DNA of 64,000 nucleotides, from contig JAKGBX010000001.1 in assembly GCA_021555075.1 (NCBI GenBank), positions 930,001-994,000 on the forward strand. Direction: 5' to 3'. The notes beneath the pieces are model-generated. The model did not search any database, was not told where the DNA came from, and was given only the letters and a program-made list of their open reading frames with translations. A program made the translations under genes and the position numbers. Of this stretch, positions 42,045 to 51,096 are shown one piece after another. Source of the stretch: Rhodobacteraceae bacterium LMO-JJ12 (GTDB lineage: Bacteria; Pseudomonadota; Alphaproteobacteria; Rhodobacterales; Rhodobacteraceae). Positions within the stretch are counted from its first letter, which is position 1; each line of letters begins with the position of its first letter.

Positions 42045-43364
42045 CTAGACCAGCCTGCCTGACAGTGAATTCGCGCCGCTGGCAATGATTCTCACCTGTC
42101 GCAGATCCCCCGCAACGGCCGGGCAATCATCAACATGAACGGCGTGCAGGTGGTCGGATTTGCCCATCATCTGCCCTGGAAGGCGCCCCGGCTTCTCAAA
42201 CAATACGCCAACCGTTTGTCCCACCATGGCATCCTGACGGGCGCGTTGTTGTTCTGCGATCAGGGCTTGCAACGCGCGAAGGCGTTCATCCGCCACTTCG
42301 GTGGGAACCAGCGCGCGTTCGGCCGCCGGCGTGCCGGGCCGGGGGGAATATTTGAACGAAAACGCCTGCCCATAGCCGACCTCGCGGATCAGCTCCATGG
42401 TGTCGTTGAAATCGGCGTCGCTCTCTTCGGGGAAGCCGACGATGAAGTCGCCCGAAATCAGGATATCTGGCCGCGCCGCGCGGATGCGCTCGATCAGCCG
42501 CAGATAGCTGTCGCGATCATGGCTGCGGTTCATCCGCTTCAAGATCCGGTCACTGCCCGATTGCACCGGCAGATGCAGATAGGGCATCAGCTTGGCACAG
42601 GTGCCGTGGGCCTCGATCAGATCATCGCTCATGTCATTGGGGTGCGAGGTGGTGAAGCGGATACGCTCCAGCCCGTCGATATCGTTCAACTCCCAGATCA
42701 AACCGGCCAGCGTTTTCTCACCGTCGCTGCCCTGTCCATGATAGGCGTTCACATTCTGCCCCAGAAGGGTGATCTCGCGCACGCCGCGTGTCACCAGATC
42801 GCGCGCCTCGGTCAGGATGCGATCAACCGGGCGGCTTGCCTCGGCGCCACGCGTATAGGGCACGACGCAGAAGGCGCAGAACTTGTCGCACCCCTCCTGA
42901 ACGGTCAAGAAAGCGGTTGGGCCGCGTTTGGCCTTGGGGCGTGATTTCAACAGCTCGAACTTGTCTTCTTGCGGGAAATCGGTGTCGAGCACCTTCTCGC
43001 CACTCTGCGTTCTGGCCGCCATTTCAGGCAGGCGATGATAGGCCTGCGGCCCCACCACCAGATCGACAAGCGGTTGGCGGCGCATGATCTCTTCGCCCTC
43101 GGCCTGCGCGACACAGCCCGCCACGCCGATCTTGAGATCGGGTTTTTCGTCTTTCAGCCCTCTGAACCGACCCAGTTCGGAATAGACCTTTTCGGCGGCC
43201 TTTTCGCGGATGTGGCAGGTGTTGAGCAGGATCATGTCGGCTTCTTCGGGGCTGCTCACCTCGGTATAGCCCGCGCCGCCCATGGCCTCGGCCATGCGTT
43301 CGCTGTCATAGACATTCATCTGACAGCCATAGGTCTTGATAAAGAGCTTCTTGGGGTCGGTCAT
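42045..43364 (-). CDS. miaB: tRNA-2-methylthio-N6-dimethylallyladenosine synthase
   Basis: Radical-SAM methylthiotransferase of 439 residues that modifies i6A37 of tRNAs. The auxiliary cluster cysteines are C14, C50 and C84 ([22 protein letters not shown]). The SAM cluster is C159xxxC163xxC166 (CDKFCAFC). A C-terminal TRAM domain is present. The start ATG 43364 gives [16 protein letters not shown]; the open frame before it is not conserved in type. Upstream of phoH by order, with 1.3 kb inserted. Confidence 0.96.
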   Translation of the reverse strand: MTDPKKLFIKTYGCQMNVYDSERMAEAMGGAGYTEVSSPEEADMILLNTCHIREKAAEKVYSELGRFRGLKDEKPDLKIGVAGCVAQAEGEEIMRRQPLVDLVVGPQAYHRLPEMAARTQSGEKVLDTDFPQEDKFELLKSRPKAKRGPTAFLTVQEGCDKFCAFCVVPYTRGAEASRPVDRILTEARDLVTRGVREITLLGQNVNAYHGQGSDGEKTLAGLIWELNDIDGLERIRFTTSHPNDMSDDLIEAHGTCAKLMPYLHLPVQSGSDRILKRMNRSHDRDSYLRLIERIRAARPDILISGDFIVGFPEESDADFNDTMELIREVGYGQAFSFKYSPRPGTPAAERALVPTEVADERLRALQALIAEQQRARQDAMVGQTVGVLFEKPGRLPGQMMGKSDHLHAVHVDDCPAVAGDLRQVRIIASGANSLSGRLV

Positions 43365-43522
43365 GGTTCTTTTACCTGTCGCGGAGTAGGGCGGCTGAAT
43401 ACTCGGTCGCGGGGTGGCTTGCAATGCGCTCCAAATTAACCGATTCTGCGGCAAAATCGTTTTACCAGAATTTCCGTTTCGCGAATGAGGCAAAACGCTT
43501 TGATGACCAGAACGAGGCATTG

Positions 43523-44392
43523 ATGCAGTATTCCGGGCTCCACGATTTTCTGGCCAAGGGCAAAGCGGTCCTTGGCAAAGGGCCGGTGGCGCTGATCTTT
43601 GCCGAGGATGACGTCGAACTGGACACGACGCTGCGCCATCATCAGCAGTTGGGCTTTCGCGCGGTGGTGGCGTTCATGCCTGACACGATGGGATTGGCGG
43701 GCGATCTGAACAAGAGCGTGCATCGGGTGCACTATGACACGCTGCGCGAAGGCGCGGTGCAGCATGCGGTCGATGCGGTGAACGATGCGGCCGTGGGGCA
43801 GTGGCTCTATTACTGTTATAACGCCGAATACCTGTTCTATCCGTTTTGCGAGACCCGGCTGGTGGGCGAAATGCTGGCTTTTCACACCGAAGAGCGGCGT
43901 GATGCGATGCTGACCTATGTCGTTGATCTCTATGCCGACGATCTTGACCAGTATCCCGATGCGGTCTCGCTTGATCGCGCATTCATGGACAAATCGGGCT
44001 ATTACGCGCTCGCCCGCGCTGATGAGACAAGAGACGGTCACCCGAGGGAGCGGCAACTCGATTTCTTTGGCGGATTGCGCTGGCGCTATGAGGAGCATGT
44101 GCCCGCACCACGGCGCAAGATCGACCGGATTGCGCTGTTTCGGGCAGCGCCGGGGCTGAAGCTGCGCGACGATCACAGGTTCTCGGACGAGGAATACAAC
44201 ACCTACGCCTGCCCGTGGCACAATAACCTCACGGCGGCGATTGTCTCATTCCGCACCGCCAAGGCGCTCAAGCGCAACCCCGGCTCAACCTTCGACATCG
44301 ACACGTTTCACTGGCACAACTCCGTGCCGTTTGAATGGCATTCGCGTCAGTTGCTCGATCTCGGCCTGATGGAACCCGGGCAATGGTTCTGA
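43523..44392 (+). CDS. Hypothetical protein, possible glycosyltransferase-like
   Basis: A cytosolic protein of 289 residues with no signal or membrane segment. The N-terminal part [20 protein letters not shown] ... [12 protein letters not shown] recalls the start of GT-A glycosyltransferases with a shifted DxD-like acidic patch (EDDVE). The centre is rich in Tyr/Asp ([17 protein letters not shown]) and the end reads [20 protein letters not shown]. Family not certain. I place the start at ATG 43523 with GAGG 5 bases before; ATG 43424 in the same frame is possible. Confidence 0.75.
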   Translation: MQYSGLHDFLAKGKAVLGKGPVALIFAEDDVELDTTLRHHQQLGFRAVVAFMPDTMGLAGDLNKSVHRVHYDTLREGAVQHAVDAVNDAAVGQWLYYCYNAEYLFYPFCETRLVGEMLAFHTEERRDAMLTYVVDLYADDLDQYPDAVSLDRAFMDKSGYYALARADETRDGHPRERQLDFFGGLRWRYEEHVPAPRRKIDRIALFRAAPGLKLRDDHRFSDEEYNTYACPWHNNLTAAIVSFRTAKALKRNPGSTFDIDTFHWHNSVPFEWHSRQLLDLGLMEPGQWF

Positions 44393-44423
44393 TTCGCGCC
44401 TGATCAGATTGTCCGCGTGCTGG

Positions 44424-44470
44424 CTTCATCTTGCCGGAAGTATCCCGGGGGTTTGGGGGCTGGCCCCCAA
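44424..44470 (+). repeat. Dispersed intergenic element, copy 3 with hairpin
   Basis: CTTCATCTTGCCGGAAGTAT and CCCGGGGG match the 5' half of copies 1 and 2. A perfect stem TTGGGGGC-TG-GCCCCCAA follows at 44453-44470. It lies in the 176-base gap before aroA. Similar hairpin-bearing elements are common in roseobacter genomes, by recollection. Confidence 0.55.
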
Positions 44471-44568
44471 TTTGGGCGCTGGCCGCCGAAAGATCAGCAC
44501 TTTGCCTGATGGACGGTTGCCGGGGCCTGCGGTATCAGGCGGGAAGCAAAACCAGGAAAGACGCCGAT

Positions 44569-45915
44569 ATGTCCGCACATGAAATCCCGATCCCGATGGC
44601 CTCCCATCCCTGCGCCGCGCTGAGCGGTGTGGCCGAGGTGCCGGGCGACAAATCGATCTCGCATCGGGCCCTTATTCTGGGCGCGCTTTGTGTTGGTGAG
44701 ACGGTAATCACCGGGTTGCTTGAGGGCGAGGATGTGCTGGCCACGGCCCAAGCGATGCGCGCCTTCGGGGCCGAGGTGGTGCGCGACGCCGACGGCACGT
44801 GGCGTGTGCAGGGTGTCGGTGTGGGCGGATTTGCCGAGCCGGACAACGTGGTGGATTGCGGCAATTCCGGCACCGGCGTGCGGCTCATAATCGGTGCGAT
44901 GGCGACCTCGCCCATCACGGCGACTTTTACCGGCGATGCCAGCCTGAATTCCCGGCCCATGGCGCGGGTGACCGATCCGCTGGCGCTCTTTGGGGCGCGG
45001 GCTGTCGGACGCAGCAACGGTCGCTTGCCGATGACCATCGTTGGCGCACGCGCGCCCGTGCCAACACGCTACATTGTGCCGATGCCGTCGGCGCAGGTGA
45101 AATCGGCGGTGCTTCTGGCGGGTCTCAATGCGCCCGGCCAGACCGTGGTGATCGAGAAAGAAGCAACCCGCGATCATACCGAGCGGATGCTGATCGGGTT
45201 TGGCGCCGAGATATCGCTCGACAAGACCGATGAGGGCCATGTCATCACCCTGACAGGGCAGCCGGAACTCAAACCGCAGGTCATCGCCGTGCCGCGCGAT
45301 CCCTCTTCGGCGGCTTTTCCTGTCTGCGCCGCTCTGATCGTGCCCGGCTCTGATGTATTGGTGCCCGGAATCGGGCTGAACCCGACACGCGCTGGCCTGT
45401 TTGATACGCTGCGCGAGATGGGCGCGGATCTGAGCTATGAGAACCCGCGCGAGGAGGGGGGCGAGCCGGTGGCCGACCTGCATGCACGGTTCTCGCCCGA
45501 CATGAAAGGTATCGAAGTGCCACCCGAACGCGCCGCGTCGATGATTGATGAATACCCTATTCTCTCGGTGGTTGCGGCCAATGCGTCGGGTGAAACGGTG
45601 ATGCGCGGCGTCAAGGAACTGCGCGTGAAAGAGAGTGACCGGATCGATGCGATGGCCAAGGGCCTGCGCGCCAATGGGGTAGAGGTAGATGAGGGCGAAG
45701 ATTGGTGGGTCGTCAAGGGTTGCGGTGCCGGGCAGGTGTCAGGTGGTGCCACGGTCGAGACCTTCCTCGATCATCGTATCGCGATGTCTTTCCTGTGTCT
45801 CGGCATGGCGGCGCAAGCGCCGGTTGCGCTTGACGATGGGGGGCCAGTGGCCACCTCTTTCCCGATTTTCGAGCCGTTGATGGCCGGGTTGGGCGCCGAT
45901 ATCAGGCGTGGCTGA
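44569..45915 (+). CDS. aroA: 3-phosphoshikimate 1-carboxyvinyltransferase (EPSP synthase)
   Basis: Shikimate-pathway enzyme of 448 residues that transfers enolpyruvate from PEP to shikimate-3-phosphate. It has the class II-like pattern [38 protein letters not shown] and LRVKESDRI, and it closely follows the Agrobacterium CP4 enzyme along its length. At the position of CP4 Ala100, which confers glyphosate tolerance, this protein has Gly101 (GNSGTG), the sensitive-type residue. The start ATG 44569 gives [10 protein letters not shown]. It precedes cmk in the classical order. Confidence 0.96.
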   Translation: MSAHEIPIPMASHPCAALSGVAEVPGDKSISHRALILGALCVGETVITGLLEGEDVLATAQAMRAFGAEVVRDADGTWRVQGVGVGGFAEPDNVVDCGNSGTGVRLIIGAMATSPITATFTGDASLNSRPMARVTDPLALFGARAVGRSNGRLPMTIVGARAPVPTRYIVPMPSAQVKSAVLLAGLNAPGQTVVIEKEATRDHTERMLIGFGAEISLDKTDEGHVITLTGQPELKPQVIAVPRDPSSAAFPVCAALIVPGSDVLVPGIGLNPTRAGLFDTLREMGADLSYENPREEGGEPVADLHARFSPDMKGIEVPPERAASMIDEYPILSVVAANASGETVMRGVKELRVKESDRIDAMAKGLRANGVEVDEGEDWWVVKGCGAGQVSGGATVETFLDHRIAMSFLCLGMAAQAPVALDDGGPVATSFPIFEPLMAGLGADIRRG

Positions 45916-46009
45916 GCACCGCTTGCCGACCAAAGCGGCATTCGACCGCATAACGGGGTTTGACAGATCGCACTCGTTCGCTGAATGCTGACAGCAGAGG
46001 AGACGAGGT

Positions 46010-46504
46010 ATGCGTTTGATTTTTATCGCCCTTCTGGTCGTAACCGCCGCGCTCTATCTGACGATAGTGCTGTGGTCGCTGCCACATATCACGCTTGAGG
46101 CGGATGGATTGAAACCGTTTGATATGCGCCCCTTCGGCTATTCCGTCGAAGCCGCAGAAGAGTTCAACAACGCGCTCTCCGAGGAAGGTCGGGTGTTCTA
46201 TCTCGACACCCAGCATTGGCTCGATACGTTCTTTCCCGCACTTCTGGCCGCGTCGCTGATCTGGTCCGCGCTGATCTTGTGGGAGGGGGTGTTGCGTTGG
46301 GCGATGGTGGCGCTGGCGCTTGTCTCAGCAGTGGCGGATTATCTGGAAAACGCCACTGTCGCGCGCTTTCTGGTGGGGTTCGATCCCGCGCTTGCAGTCG
46401 AGGCCAATCGCTGGACATTGATTAAATCGGCCTCGGTTAGCGTGGTGTCGGTGGCGATTTTGCTGGCGCTCGCTCAAAGGCTCTGGCGGCGATACCGCCG
46501 CTAG
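46010..46504 (+). CDS. Conserved membrane protein of unknown function
   Basis: A 164-residue integral membrane protein with four predicted helices: about 4-23, 74-91, 94-112 and 138-155. A loop of about 45 residues (EADGLKPFDMRPFGYSVEAA) follows helix 1. The basic tail RLWRRYRR suggests a cytoplasmic C-terminus. GAGGAGACGAGGT precedes the ATG. It lies between aroA and cmk; role unknown. Confidence 0.82.
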   Translation: MRLIFIALLVVTAALYLTIVLWSLPHITLEADGLKPFDMRPFGYSVEAAEEFNNALSEEGRVFYLDTQHWLDTFFPALLAASLIWSALILWEGVLRWAMVALALVSAVADYLENATVARFLVGFDPALAVEANRWTLIKSASVSVVSVAILLALAQRLWRRYRR

Positions 46505-46623
46505 CCCAAAGCTTTTCTTCCTGTGCGCGGCTTGTTAAAGCGTTTCGACGTATTGTTGAGCCACGAGAACAGGTTGAGCACGCTTAGGGGCTGAGGTCCG
46601 CAATCAAGGCAGGAAGCGCAGGG

Positions 46624-47241
46624 ATGGGTTTTACAGTTGCAATCGATGGGCCGGCGGCATCGGGCAAAGGCACCCTGTCCAAGGCGGTGGCGGCGCATTT
46701 TGGGTTCGGCCATCTTGATACCGGGCTCTTGTATCGTGCCGTTGCAGCCAAGGTTCTGACAGGGGTTGAGCCGGTAACGGCGGCCGAAGGCTTGCGCGCC
46801 GAAGATATTGCGGGCGATGACCTGCGCACTGCGGCTGTGGCGCAAGAGGCCAGCCGGGTGGCTGTGATCCCCGAGGTGCGCGCGGCGCTGGTTGATTTTC
46901 AACGCGCCTTCGCGACGCGGGCCGGGGGGGCGGTGCTTGACGGGCGCGATATCGGCACGGTGATCTGCCCCGAGGCGCAGGTGAAGCTTTTTGTCACCGC
47001 CAACGCCGAGGTGCGCGCCCGGCGACGCTTTCTCGAAATGCAGGCCAAGGGCGCAGACCTGACGCTGGCGCAGGTTCTGGCCGATGTGAAGGAGCGCGAT
47101 GCGCGCGACAGCGAGCGCAGCACAGCGCCCCTGAAGCCTGCCGAGGATGCGGTTGTGATCGACACCTCCGAGATGAGCGTGGAGCAAGCAGTGGCAAGCG
47201 CCATTGCGTTGATCAAAGCCAGACTGCAAGACGCCGGATGA
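46624..47241 (+). CDS. cmk: Cytidylate kinase
   Basis: Nucleoside-monophosphate kinase of 205 residues that phosphorylates CMP and dCMP. The P-loop is [10 protein letters not shown] near residue 8, followed by YRAVAAKVL and the CMP-specific [19 protein letters not shown]. The lid region is [19 protein letters not shown]. Gene order aroA-cmk-rpsA is ancestral; here two ligase genes on the other strand lie before rpsA. Confidence 0.96.
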   Translation: MGFTVAIDGPAASGKGTLSKAVAAHFGFGHLDTGLLYRAVAAKVLTGVEPVTAAEGLRAEDIAGDDLRTAAVAQEASRVAVIPEVRAALVDFQRAFATRAGGAVLDGRDIGTVICPEAQVKLFVTANAEVRARRRFLEMQAKGADLTLAQVLADVKERDARDSERSTAPLKPAEDAVVIDTSEMSVEQAVASAIALIKARLQDAG

Positions 47242-47269
47242 AAAACTGCCGGTTGGACGGGTGCAGAGG

Positions 47270-48832
47270 TTAACTTGCCGCCACCATTTCGCGCAGCACC
47301 CGACGCAGGATCTTGCCCGAGGCCGCCTTGGGGATTTCATCGACCACCCGGATCGCGCGCACCTGTTTATAGTGTGACAACTCGCCCTCGATATGGGCTT
47401 GCAGCATTTCGAGTGTTGGCATGTCCGCCCCCGGCGCGGGGACAACAAATGCCAGAGGGATTTCGCCCGCCTCGTCGTCGGGCACGCCGATCACACCGAT
47501 ATCGGTGATCCCAGGATGGGTGATCAACGCGGCTTCCAATTCGGCCGGTGCCACCTGGAAGCCCTTGTATTTGATCAGCTCTTTCAAGCGGTCCGTGACA
47601 TACATGTGGCCATCCGCATCAAACCGCACGATATCGCCGGTGTGCAGCCAGCCCTCAGCGTCGAGCGTCTCGGCGGTCGCCTCTGGGTTCTTCCAATAGC
47701 CTTTCATCACCTGGGGGCCGCGCACCCAAAGCTCACCCTCGCCACCCGGCGCCGCGTCTTGTCCGCTCACCGGGTCGACCACGCGGCATTGCGTATTGGC
47801 CACCGTCTTGCCCGAGGATCCGGCGCGCGCCTCGCTCTTGGGCGAGGAATGGCTGACCGGGGAAAGCTCGGTCATGCCATAACCCTGCGTGGTGACGCAG
47901 TTCAGCCGCGCCGCCACCTGATCGGTCACATCGCCACCCAAAGGAGCCGCCCCGGAATTGATCTGCTCCAGCGCGCTCAGATCGTATTGATCGACCAACG
48001 GATGCTTGGCCAGCGCGATCATCACCGGCGGCACAACATACATCCGCCGCGCCTTGTGGCGTGATGACAAATCGAGAAACATTTCCAGATCAAAGCGCGG
48101 CATGGTGACAAGCGCGCCCCCCGCCGCGAGTGCAATATTCATCAGGCATTCCAGCCCATAGATGTGAAAGAACGGCAGAAAGGCGACGGTGGTTTCGCCC
48201 GGATGAAACTCGGCCGAGGCCAGCGTTTGGTCGACGTTGGAGCTGAGATTCCAATGGGTCAGCATCACACCTTTGGGCAGTCCGGTGGTGCCCGAGGAAT
48301 AGGGCAGCGCGACAACGTGGTTGCGGATATCCACCGGCGTTTGTTCTTCCTGCGGTGTTCCCATCAGATCGGCCAGCGGGGTTGCGCTCTCGGCCTCGCC
48401 GATAACCACGATCTCGCTCACATCGGTGCCTTCGGCGGCGGCGCGCGCCGTGTCGAGGAACTGTGGGATAGTGACCAGCATTGTTGCGCCCGAATCCTCC
48501 AACTGGTGCTGTACTTCATGGGCGGTATAGGTCGGATTGATCAGGGTCATGCTACCACCGGCCCAGGCCACACCATGAAACACCACGCAATATTCCGGCA
48601 GGTTCGGTGCCATCAAGGCGACCATGGCGCCCTTGCCCGTGCCGCGCGCATTAAGCCCCCCGGCCAGCGACTTGATCGCCAGCTTGAAGCTTTCAGCCGT
48701 CATTTCGCGCCCGGTTGGGCCATCCGTCAGGATCACCCGCGCCGGATCGTCGCCCAGCCCTTCGAAAATGCGGTTGGTGATTGATATCTCGCGGAGCGCC
48801 ACGTCCGGATAGGCGCTTGTGATCAGGTTCAT
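47270..48832 (-). CDS. 4-coumarate-CoA ligase-like acyl-CoA synthetase (copy A)
   Basis: AMP-forming CoA ligase of 520 residues. Motifs are LPYSSGTTGLPKGVMLTHWN (adenylate loop), QGYGMTELSP, GWLHTGDIVRFDADGHMYV and the catalytic lysine in IPKAASGKILRR. The sequence is of the 4CL/aromatic or medium-chain acid type. It is strongly similar along its whole length to copy B directly upstream, so they arose by tandem duplication. Substrate uncertain. Confidence 0.9.
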   Translation of the reverse strand: MNLITSAYPDVALREISITNRIFEGLGDDPARVILTDGPTGREMTAESFKLAIKSLAGGLNARGTGKGAMVALMAPNLPEYCVVFHGVAWAGGSMTLINPTYTAHEVQHQLEDSGATMLVTIPQFLDTARAAAEGTDVSEIVVIGEAESATPLADLMGTPQEEQTPVDIRNHVVALPYSSGTTGLPKGVMLTHWNLSSNVDQTLASAEFHPGETTVAFLPFFHIYGLECLMNIALAAGGALVTMPRFDLEMFLDLSSRHKARRMYVVPPVMIALAKHPLVDQYDLSALEQINSGAAPLGGDVTDQVAARLNCVTTQGYGMTELSPVSHSSPKSEARAGSSGKTVANTQCRVVDPVSGQDAAPGGEGELWVRGPQVMKGYWKNPEATAETLDAEGWLHTGDIVRFDADGHMYVTDRLKELIKYKGFQVAPAELEAALITHPGITDIGVIGVPDDEAGEIPLAFVVPAPGADMPTLEMLQAHIEGELSHYKQVRAIRVVDEIPKAASGKILRRVLREMVAAS

Positions 48833-48950
48833 TACAGAAGTCCTCCCTCGCTCTTGACGCTAGGGGAGGCGGGCGCGTCTTGCCAAGAAGAACGCACCGT
48901 CATTTCGCCCGTTCGCGCACTGCTGAACGCACCTGCGTGCTACGCGAATT

Positions 48951-48978
48951 GGGGAAGGCGTCTTCAAACGCCTTCCCC
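48951..48978 (-). terminator. Hairpin terminator between the two ligase genes
   Basis: A perfect 11-bp stem GGGGAAGGCGT/ACGCCTTCCCC with loop CTTCAA lies 27 bases past the stop of copy B. The tail on the minus strand is only AATT, so it may be a partial terminator or a stabilising hairpin. Confidence 0.55.
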
Positions 48979-49004
48979 CCGGCCGTTTTCTGCGCGATCT
49001 TCGC

Positions 49005-50561
49005 TCAGGTGTTGGCGCGATCCCGCAGGAACCGGCGCAGAATTTTGCCGCTGGCCGATTTCGGGATCTCGTCGATCACCTCCAGCACGCGCACCTGTTT
49101 GTAATGCGCCAGCCGCGTTTCAAGATAGGCTTGCACGCTTTCCAGCGTCGGTGTTTCTGCACCCGGCGCGGCAACCACGAAAGCCTTGGGCAATTCGCCC
49201 GCCGTGCTGTCGGGAATTCCGATCACGGCGGCATCTGCAATCGCTGGATGGGTCAAAAGCTCTGCCTCAAGCTCGGCGGGTGCCACCTGGAAGCCCTTGT
49301 ATTTGATCAATTCTTTCAGCCGGTCGGTAATGTAGAGATAGCCATCAGCATCGAAATGTCCGATATCGCCGGTGCGCAGCCAGCCGCCCTCGGCTATGGT
49401 CTCGGCGGTGGCCTTGTCATTGTTGAGATAGCCTTTCATCACCTGCGGCCCGCGCACCCAAAGCTCGCCATCCTCGCCCAGCGGCAAATCTTTCAGCGTC
49501 TCGGCGTCAACGATCCGGCTTTCGGTGTTGGATATGTTGACACCCGAGGCGCCGGGTTTGCCCTTGCCAAACGGCGAGACATGGCTAACCGGCGAAAGCT
49601 CGGTCATGCCATACCCTTGGGTCGCCAGACAATTCAGCCGTTTGCCCATCGCCTCGGCCACATCCGCGCCCAGCGGTGCGGCGGCGGAATTGATCAACTC
49701 GACGCAGGAGAGGTCATACTGATCGACCAACGGATGCTTGGCCAGCGCCAGTGCAACAGGTGGCACGATCCAGAGTCGCGGTGTTTTGTATTCGCTGATC
49801 AGCTTGAGATACATCTCGAGATCAAAGCGCGGCATGGTGACAAGCCCACCCCCCGCTGCCAGGTAGATGTTCATCAAGACTTCCAGCCCGTAGATATGGA
49901 AGAACGGCAGGAAGGCGACGGTCAGTTCCTTGTCGCCCACATCTGCCGGCACCAGAGACTGATCGACATTCACCACCAGGTTCTGATGGGTCAGCATCAC
50001 CCCTTTGGGCAAGCCGGTTGTGCCCGAGGAATAGGGCAGAACGACTACGTGCTCTTTGATATCCACCGGCACCTGGTTTTCGATCGGTGCCCCCATGCAG
50101 GCCGAAAGCGGCACCATCCCTTCGGGGGCATCGCCAATGATGATGATTTCCTTGACGCCGGTGCCCTTGATCGCCTCGCGTGCGACGTCGGCAAACATCG
50201 CGATGGTGACCAGAACATCGGCCCCAGCGTCTTTGAGCTGATGGTTGACCTCATGCGCGGTATAGGTCGGATTGATCGTTGTAACCGTGCCCCCGGCCCA
50301 GGCAGAGGCATGAAACACGATGCAATACTCCGGTATGTTGGGCGCCATCAGGCCTAGAACCTTGCCTGCACCATAGCCCCGCGCGGTTAGCCCTCCGGCC
50401 AAGGCTTTGACCCCGCCGATGAACTGCGCCCCGGTCACTTCGCGCCCGGTTGGCCCGTCAATCAGGATAACCATCTCGGGGTCGACGCCTTCGAACACCC
50501 GTTCGGTGATTGATTTATCGCTTAGCGCCACATCCGGAAAAGTGGATTTGTATATCGTCAT
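49005..50561 (-). CDS. 4-coumarate-CoA ligase-like acyl-CoA synthetase (copy B)
   Basis: AMP-forming CoA ligase of 518 residues, paralogue of copy A. Motifs are LPYSSGTTGLPKGVMLTHQN, QGYGMTELSPVSH, GWLRTGDIGHFDADGYLYI and PKSASGKILRRFL. The start ATG 50561 has a strong GGGAGGA upstream; a longer frame to 50609 would bury it. A hairpin separates it from copy A, which has its own ribosome site. These ligases activate hydroxycinnamates or related acids in the family; the actual substrates are unknown. Confidence 0.9.
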   Translation of the reverse strand: MTIYKSTFPDVALSDKSITERVFEGVDPEMVILIDGPTGREVTGAQFIGGVKALAGGLTARGYGAGKVLGLMAPNIPEYCIVFHASAWAGGTVTTINPTYTAHEVNHQLKDAGADVLVTIAMFADVAREAIKGTGVKEIIIIGDAPEGMVPLSACMGAPIENQVPVDIKEHVVVLPYSSGTTGLPKGVMLTHQNLVVNVDQSLVPADVGDKELTVAFLPFFHIYGLEVLMNIYLAAGGGLVTMPRFDLEMYLKLISEYKTPRLWIVPPVALALAKHPLVDQYDLSCVELINSAAAPLGADVAEAMGKRLNCLATQGYGMTELSPVSHVSPFGKGKPGASGVNISNTESRIVDAETLKDLPLGEDGELWVRGPQVMKGYLNNDKATAETIAEGGWLRTGDIGHFDADGYLYITDRLKELIKYKGFQVAPAELEAELLTHPAIADAAVIGIPDSTAGELPKAFVVAAPGAETPTLESVQAYLETRLAHYKQVRVLEVIDEIPKSASGKILRRFLRDRANT

Positions 50562-50638
50562 ATGAAGTCCTCCCGGACCCGACAATATCCTGCACTTGTC
50601 GGATTCCAAGCCATTTGCGCATCAACATTGGATATCCA

Positions 50639-50654
50639 TTGCGGATCGCCGCAA
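50639..50654. promoter_or_regulatory. Inverted repeat upstream of ligase copy B
   Basis: TTGCGGATCGCCGCAA is a hairpin-like dyad (TTGCGG/CCGCAA) 78 bases before the copy B start. A second pair, GTTGC and GCAAC, follows at once. It is a candidate operator. The 535-base gap from 50562 to 51096 holds this and the rpsA promoter; I see no gene in it. Confidence 0.4.
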
Positions 50655-50891
50655 TTGTTGCAGTTGATCGCAACGCATAAGGTCGCTAACCGGCTGTGCC
50701 GGGCGCCTGTTTTTCCGGGGAAAATGGGCATTTTCGACGCAAGGTTTCGGGCGAGGAAAGACGTTCTTTCGCATTCTGCCTGATGGTGCGTGCAGACGAC
50801 TTTGAAAACCTGTCAAATACGATCTTCCGACACATCAGGCAATCCTTGACGCGGTTCATCGCTTAGAGGCCTGAGATTCTCATGTCAGCCC

Positions 50892-50920
50892 TTGCGTGCA
50901 AAGTGCTAACCGCCTATAGA
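50892..50920 (+). promoter_or_regulatory. Promoter of rpsA
   Basis: TTGCGT (50892-50897), a 17-base spacer and TATAGA (50915-50920) form a good sigma-70 promoter. The transcript would have an untranslated leader of about 170 bases before rpsA. Confidence 0.6.
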
Positions 50921-51096
50921 ACGCGCGTCGACAAAGGCGAAAACGCCAGATGAGCAGCATTACGGGGCAGGGTCGGGACCATCCGGCCCTCTTTGTTTTG
51001 CGGCGCATTTTGTGTTCGTTTGACCAATGAAACCCCAAGACCGGCGGAGACAACCGCACGGCCCGATAAAATGTTTGAAAAGGAACTGAACGCCAC

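Noticed and set aside
48951-48978. Hairpin between ligases as part of a CRISPR or mobile-element end
   Set aside because: It is a single hairpin with no second copy or target duplication. A terminator or stabiliser fits better.
50562-51096. A small gene before rpsA (frame 50562-50783)
   Set aside because: It has no ribosome site and overlaps the ligase start region and inverted repeats. The stretch is better read as two promoters.
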